Source: Eutrigla gurnardus
Lineage: Eukaryota; Chordata; Actinopteri; Perciformes; Triglidae
Reading direction: 5' to 3'
Assembly: GCA_963514095.1 (NCBI GenBank)
Contig: OY741266.1
Location: 3,117,501-3,181,500, forward strand
Length of the DNA stretch: 64,000 nucleotides
Of this stretch, positions 33,870 to 43,289 are shown in pieces. The position numbers and the translations under genes are program-made. Positions within the stretch are counted from its first letter, which is position 1; each line of letters begins with the position of its first letter. The notes under the pieces are model-generated. The model was not told the origin of the DNA. It was given only the letters and a program-made list of their open reading frames with translations, and searched no databases.

Positions 33870-34080
33870 TAGGCTAGTTGCTTAACTATTAGCATCACAG
33901 TCAATTCAAGCAATGCCAACAGGCCCCTTGGCACCTTACTGTTAAATCAGATGCCCACATTACGAGCCAAAAATCTCCCATTACAGCTTAGTTGCAATGT
34001 GCATATCATTTTAAAATGACAGCACTGAGCTAGCTTAGCTAGCCAAGCAAAGTAGTTGACTTGGATGTTAACGGAAACTC

Positions 34081-34480
34081 ACCCCATAAGAAACTGAAAA
34101 GTATTCCTGCAGACTTCGTTGGCTCCGATGAAATAAGAGGTCCGGGCGGACTTTCTTTTCATCTGCGGCTTTTTGGTGGATGCAGTCATCTCCGACGTCT
34201 ACTGTAGGTCTGTTTGCTCTCTTTTGGCAGCTAAAGAATCCATCTGTATGCTGTACATAAGCTCTTGAGAAAGTTTGTCGCTGCATGAATGTCTTCCAAG
34301 GAGAGAGTTCTCTTCTCCTGTCTTTCTGTATCATTTGCAGTCAAAGTTACGGATTTCCTCCATTTCGCTGTCTTTATCCCGTTGAAATGTAACCATAGAT
34401 ATAGCGTCTGATATCTTCTGCTCCAGCTGATCCGCTACGAGGGACATGGGCGCTGAATAAGTAGCCATGTGTTTCACTTC
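34081..34480 (-). pseudogene. first exon of a DNA-transposon-type gene, damaged
   Basis: On the minus strand one frame starts MATYSAPMSLVADQLEQKIS and stops at TGA. A second frame continues EENSLLGRHSCSDKLSQELM, then TSEMTASTKKPQMKRKSART with SYFIGANEVCRNTFQFLMG, and ends at a good donor (GTGAGT, 34075-34080). The basic linker followed by Y-F-I/Y-x-G-x-x-V-C-R-x-T-F-x-F-L-x-G recalls the start of a very abundant uncharacterised fish transposon protein (memory, not a search). It lies on the arm flanking the Gypsy insertion, so it may belong to the element that opened the Tx1 LINE. Confidence 0.45.
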
Positions 34481-34744
34481 TAACATGCAGCTGATTTGCT
34501 AAAAAAATAACAACAGCGCGTGAATGGCCAACGGTGATCGGTATGGAAATGAACTGCATCTCCGTACACGCCCTAGCAAAGACAGAGACAACCGTTTTTT
34601 TTCCGAAAATACAAATACAAAATGTATACTTTTAAGGCAACCAATACTGTTATCTGAAACATGGAGTAGCTTCATCATGATCTCAACCTGCATATTCTGA
34701 AAAAAAAAACGAAAATCACTAATTTGGAAAAAAAAGCTTATTTC

Positions 34745-35525
34745 GTGGTTTACACAAATTCGTCCCGACTTGTTGCTGGTTTTGCCGTGGCGGGTCACAA
34801 ATGTATCAACTTCTTGTGAAGTTGCTAAGCCTTGTCTCCTTGGAAGGAGTAAATGGAGGTGGACTGAGTTCTTTGGTCCAGACTCTTCCCTGAAAGGCAG
34901 ATGGCGTTGCCTGTACAAGGTGCCCCTTGAGAAGCGGACAGCTGACCTCCAGTGGAGGGTTGTGCATGGGGCGATAGCCACAAACAGGTACAGAGCACAC
35001 CTTGATCCGGAGCTAGGGGAGGGGTGTGTTTTCTGTTCTCAAGCTGAGACATCTGTTTGTTGAATGTCCTCGTCTGTCAGCCTTGTTTCAGCTTTTAAAA
35101 AGTTGGTTTGAGGGTTTTGGGGAGGAGTGTCCTTTTGGTTTATTTATTTTTGGTCCTAAGTACACTGTTCAGAAGAAGGCTGTGCACCTCCTGTTAATCT
35201 GTTTGTCCGGTGCTGCTAAGTTGGTCATCTGGCTGACACAAAGAAACCGGGTCCAGGAAGCTGGTTGTGTGGAGCCAGTGCCTGTTCTGGCAGGACTGGT
35301 GAAAGTCAGACTGAGGGTGGAACACCTATTATACAATGATCGACAATGTGCAGGCCTTTAGACACATGTGGGCTGTTTGGGAGGTGCTGTGCTCTGTGGG
35401 GAGTGATGGGGAGCTGATCATCATTTTTTAATATCTGTTTATTGTTTGGTTTACTGGTTGTATTTCATTTTGTTTGAGGTGAAAATCATCTGGTGTACCC
35501 CTGAAATAGTGCAATAAAGGGATTT
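34745..35525 (+). pseudogene. Tx1-like LINE ORF2, piece 3 and 3' end
   Basis: It reads KGRWRCLYKVPLEKRTADLQ, then WRVVHGAIATNR, then CVFCSQAETS. After a one-base shift near 35040 it continues LFVECPRLSALFQLLKSWF, then FGPKYTVQKKAVHLLLICLS and LAKL-type residues to 35360. W-R-x-L-Y-K, L-Q-W-R-x-x-H-G and the C-x-x-C...H/E-C zinc motif are the C-terminal hallmark of Tx1-like ORF2. A 3' UTR ends with GCAATAAAGGGATTTTGAAA at about 35526, directly before the TCTCC repeat. Confidence 0.8.
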
Positions 35526-35996
35526 TGAAATCTCCTCCATCTCCTTCTCTGTCTCTGTCTCCATCTCAGTCTCCTTCTCCTTCTCCATCTCCTTCTGTGT
35601 CTCCTCCTCCATCTTCTTCTCCGTCTCCATCTCCTTCTTTGTCTCTGTCTGCTTCTGTCTCCATCTCCGTCTCCTTCTCTATCTCTTTCTCTGTCTCCTC
35701 CGTCTTCTTCTCGTCTCCTTCTCTGTCTCCATCTCCTTCTCTGTCTCCTTCTCTGTCTCTGTCTCTATCTCTATCTCCGTCTCCTTCTCTGTCTCCATCT
35801 CCTTCTCCTTCTGTGTCTCCTCCTCCATCTCCTTCTCTTTCTCAGTCTCCACCCCCTCTCTATCTCCTTCTCTGTCTCCATCTCCTTCTATGTCTCCTTC
35901 TCTGTCTCCGTCTCCTTCTCTGACTCCATCTGCCATCTCCTTCTCTGTCCCCATCTCTGTCTCCTTCTCTGCCTCCTTCTCCGTCTCCTGAGTGAA
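35526..35996 (+). repeat. (TCTCCN)n pyrimidine repeat
   Basis: About 470 bp of imperfect six-base TCTCCN/TCTGTC units, strongly strand-asymmetric. Long frames across it are low-complexity Ser/Pro or Glu/Lys and are not genes. Confidence 0.95.
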
Positions 35997-36597
35997 AGTT
36001 CTCTGCCGGTACACAGGCATGCAAGTGTTAGTGAGCCGACATCACTGCTGCTCTCCGAGTATGGAGAAACTGTAAATGCGATGTCTGACCGCCTCTGTAT
36101 CTCCACCGAAATCTCCACCATGTCCTTTTCTATGTTCTGAAATGTTCTTTGCTATGGTGGAAAAACACATGGTGTCAAATACAACTTTGTAAAATATATA
36201 ATAATATAAGTAGAATCTAATAACTCAGATTGCATGGAAGTCTATGAGAAAAGGACCCTACTTCTCACTTGAGACTTGAGACTACCTTTGTTAACAGCTT
36301 CACACCAGAATCCAGATCGAGCCAGATGTATTATATATTCTGTTGTTATTGTCACTGACTACATGACTGACTAGACCTGGGCACAATCCTTGTGTGGGTC
36401 ATATTTTAATATGTTTGTGTGGGACATAAGTAGGTGGTAATTTAAACAATGGTGTCAGCTAATTAACAGTGGGTCAGAAAAGAAGTTGCACCCTGCAGGT
36501 TAATGACATGACAGCAAGCATCAACAAACAACAGTGTCCATCTACAGAGTTTGTATAGTCTTCTACCAGGTGTAGTGCAAAGTGAGCAGTGGGGTTT
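35997..36597. other. non-coding, no gene recognised
   Basis: AT-rich flank with no motif of note until the hAT end at 36598. Confidence 0.4.
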
Positions 36598-36628
36598 TCG
36601 ATTAATCGAATGAATCGTTACACCTCTA
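36598..36628 (-). repeat. hAT terminal repeat at inversion breakpoint
   Basis: 31 bases ending GTTACACCTCTA. They are the exact reverse complement of 40893-40923. Immediately after it comes ATTGCTAG (36629-36636), one copy of the target duplication whose partner is at 46474-46481. Confidence 0.9.
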
Positions 36629-36636
36629 ATTGCTAG

Positions 36637-37580
36637 AAATTTCAAAGAAACTGGATGTGGTTGCAAAGACGAAGGAATGTGTGAAACTTCTCCAGTGGAT
36701 GCGGAGCATAAAGAACCACATTTACTGGCATCATCAGCAGCCAGACCTGAGCGAGTGGCGAAATGGATGTCCATTATGAACCATGTCCAGGACATTCACA
36801 TTCATGAGGACCCAATTTTCCCGAAGTGCTTACATCCACTGCGGCAAACCAGGGACCACACAAAATGGCTTGCAGCAGGTCAGTTAATCCAATACTTCCC
36901 AATCACAAAACTCCACTTGCCATAATGATCAAGGACAAATATTACATGTTTATCTCCTTTGTAGGAACTCCTGCCTTCTACAAGCTGGAGAAAGTCATGA
37001 CTAACAAGAGGATTCTGAAGGACGTTGCTAAAATGAGCCCGCACCACCAGACGTCATCTTTGGAGGACAATGTGTACAGAATCTGCTATTCTTCACATTT
37101 GTTACCATTACTCGACCAGACTCTACCTGGAAGGGAGAATGTCGCGCCAAACCAGTAAAGACTGCCCCGACATTCTGTAAGTGTTGCATTCTTTTTATTT
37201 TGCACAATGCTCCAAATGTAATTTTCATTATTGCACTTTATTAAATACAATTGAAACAAAAATTTTGTAAAAGCAAACATAAAAATGAAAATATAAATAA
37301 AATATAAATATTGTATAAAATGTAACATGTATAAATAATACAATGAATAGTAAAAAAAACCTCCAGTACACAAACATGTAAAAAAATAAACAATAATCTT
37401 TTATGTTATTGGGCAGGTTACATTGATGAGTTGATGGACCTCATCTTTGACACAGTGTTTCTGCACCATACACTGATGAAATGTTGAAGGTCCCAATCCC
37501 GAGGACCTCAGTGCACAGTATGAGAGGCCAGACAAGGAGGTCATCAACAGCTACGTTTCAAGGTTTAATCGAGTGGCAGT
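36637..37580 (+). pseudogene. 3' exons of a spliced transposon-type gene
   Basis: Exon 1 begins at 36637 after the TTGCTAG acceptor: ISKKLDVVAKTKECVKLLQW with MRSIKNHIYW, then in the next frame RVAKWMSIMNHVQDIHIHED and HTKWLAA. Intron 1 is about 36878-36964. The second exon reads GTPAFYKLEKVMTNKRILKD and VAKMSPHHQTSSLE. Intron 2 is 37171-37417, then YIDELMDLIFDTVF and a frame-shifted MLKVPIP. The W...NH...H, KLE..L..KR.LKD and SPHHQTSSLE blocks belong to a family I remember as multicopy in fish and probably transposon-encoded; its biochemical class is not certain to me. Frameshifts at about 36740 and after SSLE show decay. The missing upstream exon is at 46711-46880 on the other strand. Confidence 0.65.
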
Positions 37581-37869
37581 CTGAACCCCACGTAGTTGCC
37601 TTGGGTGTCTGGAAACTCTCTGCAGATACAAAGTACTACACAGGCTGGAATCACAACTCTGTCCAAGGAAGCCCCAGCACCGGCTCACAAAGCTCCTATA
37701 GGCTAAATACCTGTATCGACTGTAAAACATGGACAAGATATTCAGTCACATTTTACTCATGAAGACATTTATCTGTGCCTCAAACACTTTCTACATGGAT
37801 TCAAGGATTGAGCCAGCTCTTAGTTATGCTGCTATAGACCTAGACTGCTGGCGGATTTATAATCACATT

Positions 37870-38275
37870 TATAATGTCTCCCTCTCTCTCGCTATCTCTG
37901 TGTATGTCCCCCAGAGTTCTGGTGCTTTCTTGTCTTGCAGGTCTCCCTGGATCTACTGTTACTAACTCGACTCCTACCAGGATTACTCCTGGGAATCTGG
38001 TTGTGCTTTCTTGTCCAGCAGAGTCTGCTGAGATCCTGACGACACTTGACTGCTAACTGGCCTTATGATGGAAACACCATATTGTAGCTCCACCTGCTGC
38101 TGTGATACTGCTCATCATTGACTGCTTTCCGGCCCATCACGACATGTTGGATATGGATACATCTCGGGGTGGCTGTGCCTGCCACCCTGGACTACTGCTG
38201 TTAAAAGCACTTCTACCACTGTTAATACTACCAAGACTAATACTATTACCAACACCAAATGTGCTTCGCCCCGAG
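37870..38275 (+). other. non-coding CT/CTG-rich block
   Basis: Pyrimidine-rich, with ACTGCTGTTAAAAGC and ACTACCAAGACTAATACT-type runs. It resembles a non-coding multicopy fish sequence, but I cannot name it. Confidence 0.25.
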
Positions 38276-39770
38276 CAATAGTGCTTCGCCCCGAGCACTA
38301 TTGTTATTCATAGGATTTTTTCCTACTTATTATTATTTTGCCTCGAATTTCGAGTGGCTAAAACTCCTACAGCTTTAAGAGTTGTAGGACAAATTATATA
38401 TCAAAACGTGCGGTTCGATTGGGATCGGCGTGCTATTGCTTTTCTTAGCCGAACACAAATTTTTCGCGACGTAAGTCGCGAAAAACCAACAAAATTTTCC
38501 CATTGACTTGAATGGGACGAGCGGAAAAAAAAAAAAAGCAGAAATTGTAGCTTTTCAAACGCCTGCTACTCAGGCATACTTTCACCTAGAAACTCCATTT
38601 AAACTTTAAAACGTAGACACAAGTCTTGTGTCCTGGTGTGTCAATCCACGTTTCAATAGGTCATATAGTTTTTGACCAATCACTGTTCAACGACCATGAT
38701 CGTTTTGGGAGAAATCATGAGTTTATAATGGGTGTGTATTGCGCGGAACCTTCTGGGCTAGAGTGGATGACATCATCGCTTAGAGTGTGAGGGCTCCTTG
38801 ATATACTTCAGATTTTTTTCCTTTCCAAACTCCTCCCGGCCACAATCTTCACTCTACAGACGTGATATTTTCCAATTTTGTAGACAAACTTGTCCTGTCT
38901 CTCACAATGTGCTCAAAAACTCTGTGAGAATTACAGAATTTGAACTACCAACCTCTAAGCGCGGCCACGTCGGTTTTTCTCCCCATCCACTTACAATACA
39001 AATTGAGAAACAGATTTTCAAAGAAACCTGAAATGAGCAGCATTTCTAACTCGCCCTAGTGTCCACATTTCTGACACTAGGAAAAAATAAAGACTCTGCT
39101 GTCTTCAGCAGAGTCTTGTGGCGCTAACGGTGTGAACATTTTGGCGATAGGAGTTTCGGTGTGAGCGTGGCGAAGCACTCAACTGTTTGACAATACATAG
39201 TACCTAGTAGTTCTCAGTACCTGAGTCTCAGTAGTACTCGGTAGTACTCGGTAGTACTTGAGTGACAGCTGAGCCCGGTGACATGTACTGGCAATGCTTC
39301 GCACTCAACTGTTTGACAATACATAGTACCTAGTAGTTCTCAGTACTTGAGTCTCAGTAGCACTCAACTGTTTGACAATATATAGTACCTAGTAGTTCTC
39401 AGTACTTGAGTCTCAGTAGTACTTGGTAGTACTCGGTAGTACTCGGTAGTACTTGAGTGACAGCTGAGCTCAGTGTCACTCAAGCTCTGGCATGTACTGG
39501 CAAATGTTTGACAATACATAGTACCTAGTAGTTCTCAGTACTTGAGTCTCAGTAGTACTCGGTAGTACTCGGTAGTACTTGAGTGACAGCTGAGTTCGGT
39601 GACATGTACTGGCAAACAGTTGAGTGCGAAGTATTTGTAGTTGTATTTGCCTCTAAAACAACTCTGTCTCGTTTGAAATCTCGAAGAATCTCATCGTAAT
39701 GTATATAAACTCCGGCAGTAGCCCCCGTGGCCCTTTCAAAATTTCCCGGCGGGGGAATTTTCTAGTTCTG
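38262..39770 (+). repeat. unclassified repetitive block with minisatellite
   Basis: It opens with two direct copies of GTGCTTCGCCCCGAGCA (38262, 38281). A reversed relative, GCGAAGCACTC, returns at 39170. It ends near GGGGGAATTTTCTAG (39768). No coding frame is credible. It is probably a non-autonomous element. Confidence 0.4.
39171..39631 (+). repeat. minisatellite, four units of 60-143 bp
   Basis: Each unit has TTTGACAATAYATAGTACC, TAGTAGTTCTCAGTACYTGAG, a variable number of GTAGTACTCG decamers and GTGACAGCTGAG. Units start near 39180, 39303, 39362 and 39505. The array is bounded by inverted 19-mers: CGAAGCACTCAACTGTTTG at 39171 and CAAACAGTTGAGTGCGAAG at 39613. Confidence 0.85.
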
Positions 39771-40892
39771 CCTACTGTTTACAAAGCAAATATCCAAGTT
39801 GAATCTATTTCAGTACAGAGAAATGATAATGTAATGTTTGTGTCCAGATTTTTTTAAATTCCCAATTAAAATTAAATGAGTGGTAATTTGTATTTCAAGA
39901 GGTTGTACAGTGTGAATTCCAAGCACCTGCTTCTTTGCTCCACATAACTCTCTCTCCCTCTCTGTGTGTGTGTGTGTGTGTGTGTCTGTGCGTGCAGCTT
40001 AGAAGGGAAGTTGACAAAAGCAATACAGTACTAGTGTAGTTGCTGTTAATGAGCTTCAAATTAGGCTTCTTTGAAGTTAAAAAAATCTCTAGATGAAAGA
40101 GATGTGTAAAAGCATAGCCTAATGTGAGCCTGGTTGGAATTCATGAGTAATGCATTTTTAGGAATCCAAGCCTGAAAAAACTGCATCATTTCAAATAAGT
40201 GAGACATTTTACCAACTTACCTTTTATCAAGAACATTTTTGAATAACTTGATGAAAGATGGTTGACTGTATATTTGGTTGTATCGAAAATCACAACTTTG
40301 TTCTGTTTTTTTGTAAACCAAATAGAATAAACATTTTTAAAAATATTAATTAGGTTGCATTTTGTACATGTGATTAAGTCCTACCACAACACTTAATTTA
40401 ACTCCCAAGCTCCTGCTGTTTCAATGTTATGCCTTTCTTCATATGCTTTTAGGCCTGGTGAAAACAACCAATTTGAAGCAATCCTTCCATTTTGAGAATA
40501 CAATTTTGTCCATGTATTTACTTCTTTGAAGAGCAAAAGGGACACGTAAGCTAAATACAATGTAGGTGAACATCGAGGTTTGTATTATTCAGAGATTACT
40601 GAGCATTCTCCTATAGTTCATGAGGAGAGATTTTTTCTGAATCTGAAGACAAGCTTTGGGATGAGAATAATAGGTTCTCATAATTTGTTCAGTATGATTT
40701 GTATTCGGAAGCTTGTTGAACAAACATTGCTGTAGTCCACTGGAGGGAAAACAAATAATTTTTGTGTGTGGTTAAGAACTACAAATGATGTATTTAACTT
40801 CCAAAACATAATGTATAATCAGTAATTTAATTACTTAGAGGTCCCCTGTGGATTTTTCTTGTAAAAGAAACATATTTTCTGTCTATGTTCAG
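39640..40892. other. non-coding, with short TG microsatellite
   Basis: A (TG)n run lies at about 39962-39984. AT-rich and without genes; it belongs to the inverted segment. Confidence 0.4.
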
Positions 40893-41633
40893 TAGAGGTG
40901 TAACGATTCATTCGATTAATCGATGAATCGATTGTCATTCCTATAGATTCTACTAAATCGATCTGCTACAATAAATAAATAGAATGAATCGTTTTGGCTT
41001 CACCAATAATCGATATAAATGCATTTAATCGGATTAATCGTGATTCTTACTTATGATTAATGTTTTAATACATTTAAGACACTCTCTCCCCTGCCAGCAT
41101 GTAGTCTACTGAAAATGTTAAAAATAACCGAGCATATTTTAATTACATTTTTGTATTCAGCATAAAATATTATACTACTTTTTTATAGAATACATATTAT
41201 ACATGTTATTTTTTCACCTTTCAGAAGAATACAAATAGTCTCACTCGCATTATTGCATGTTTATTTCATGGATATAGAATTTTGGTTACAAGTTACTGAA
41301 TCGAATCGTGGTTTACAGAATCGAATCGAATCGAATCGTCACAACAACAAAAAATTGTCCTTGTCCTTATGTTCTTCCGGCTTTGCTACAGTGCAGACGC
41401 TTTTCCTCTTTGCTCTCACCCCTGCCTGCGATTTTCTGCTATTTTTTGCTATCTGCTTCTCCTCAATAAGAAACAAAGAGCAGCAGCTCCTGGATATTTA
41501 CAAAACCAGTGGGATTATATTTTCTTTGAGATAAAACGGGCATTTTTCAATATTTTTACGACTTCCTCAACGCTACGCGAGGAGGCCTACCAAACAAGAT
41601 AAGCCTGAGCCTGCTAAAGGTAATTAGCAGAAG

Positions 41634-42810
41634 ATGCCTCCCTTCTCTACGGAAGATTACCATAAACTCCTACAGAAGATTTTACTGCTGGAAACAAAAA
41701 TTAGTCGTTTAGAAGTAAATGTAGAAGTGAATGGACTTTGTGGGAACAACACCACTCTAGCACTGACTCAAAACAGTGGACAGGAGCAAGCTAGAACCCA
41801 GCTAAGTAGCAATAATGAAGCTATGAAGAAACGGGAGGATCCTGTACACGGTAATAAATCTACCAGTGATAATCCTCCCTGGAACACACTTGGTGCGAAG
41901 CCAAAGAGAAGACCATCTCTCTGTGACATGGGAGAACGGATAACTGGCAGGACCCAGCGCCCTGATATCTGTGATCTGACCGGCTGGCCTGCGTTACCAT
42001 CTCCATCCAGGCACAGCGCCTCCTCAACCCCACTGCCTCGTAGGACACAGCAGCGGACAGCTCGGGAGAGGAGAGCTACCAAGAAACCTCCCCAGCAAAC
42101 AACTGTTCAACTAAAGAACAGGTTTGCTCCACTGCTGCAGGACCATGGATCCCCCTCTGACTGCCTGGATAACCCCTCCACCACCACGCAGCAGGGTAAG
42201 ACCTGCTAACTTAAAGCCACAGAGAAAGCTAACGACAGGGCCTGAAAATCTGATTGTGGGTGACTTTTCTGTAAAAGATATGAAAAGCAGTAATAACATC
42301 AAAGTACTCTGCTTTCCGAAGGATACGGTGTCTGATTTGGAAAAAAGAATCCTGGAAATTGTGGCTGCACACCCAACTGTGAAAAATATCATTCTGCACA
42401 TTGGATTTAATGACATTGAAAAACAACAATCAAGAGAGTTGAGAGAGGACTTCAACAAACTCTTTGAAACAGTCAGCTCTGTGAATGCTGAGGTTTTCAT
42501 CAGTGGCCCTCTGCCCCCGACCGGGAGAGGAGCTGAGTCATTCAGTAGACTGTTCTGGCTCAACAAATGGCTTTCAACTGCATCTCTTGCTCGCCCAATG
42601 CATTTTATTGACAATTTCCGCTTTTTCTGGGACCGCAGGCATCTTTTTAAGACAAACGGACTTTGCCTAAATAAGCTAGGGGCAAAGCTATTCATCACCA
42701 ACATGTCTTACTGCCTGCGTCATCCATCTGTCGCCAAGGACAAGAGACGAGAGGAACCAACAAAGAGGGAAGACGAAACACAGACTATCAAAACGTCGAA
42801 GGAGGACTGA
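41634..42810 (+). pseudogene. LINE ORF1, SGNH/esterase-like, one frameshift
   Basis: The first frame (41634-42209) has a coiled start (LLQKILLLETKISRLEVNVE) and a basic linker. The protein then continues in another frame to 42810: LIVGDFSVKDMKSSNNIKVL, DLEKRILEIVAAHPTVKNII, LHIGFNDIEKQQ, AEVFISGPLPPTGRGAESF, HFIDNFRFFWDR and LCLNKLGAKLF. CR1/L2-group ORF1 proteins often carry such an SGNH-type hydrolase fold thought to act in RNP or membrane contacts. The nucleophile site reads G-D-F where SGNH enzymes have G-D-S, so catalysis would be lost here. The shift lies near 42190. Confidence 0.7.
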
Positions 42811-43289
42811 ATGTGGATCCCTCCCCCACCCCCCCCAAATCCCAATCCAGGTCTTCGTCATTCTCCCTCTCTCCAATAAACCTCTCTCCCCTCCTCCCCC
42901 TTGGAATTCCAGGAGCTACCCCCACCTACCCCCCGCCCTACTCAGACCCCCTCTCCCAAGGCTGCAACAAAGTCACCAAAACCCAAGACCCCCTCTTCCA
43001 AAGCTGCAACTAAGTCACCAAAACCCAAGACCCCCTTTCCAAGGCTGCAACTAAGTCACTAAAACCCAAGACCCCCTCTTCCAAGACTGCAACTAAGTCA
43101 CTAAAATCTAAGACCCCCTCCTCCAAGACTCTTCCCTTATGGCCACCTCTTCCCTTTTGGCCACCCCATCCCCACCCTGACAGCAGCCCTGAATATTACT
43201 GAGACAGAAAAGGGTTCAGCAGTAGACCGCATTATCAGCTGGACCCAAAGTCGCCTACATCAAAACATGGCACCTTCTGCATTCCTGTT

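Noticed and set aside
35525..36020. Long Ser/Pro-rich and Glu/Lys-rich open frames on both strands
   Set aside because: They are readings of an imperfect TCTCCN repeat in several frames, with no initiation context or domain.
39171..39631. CRISPR-like array
   Set aside because: The units are long, variable in length and directly adjoining without unique spacers; this is a eukaryotic minisatellite.
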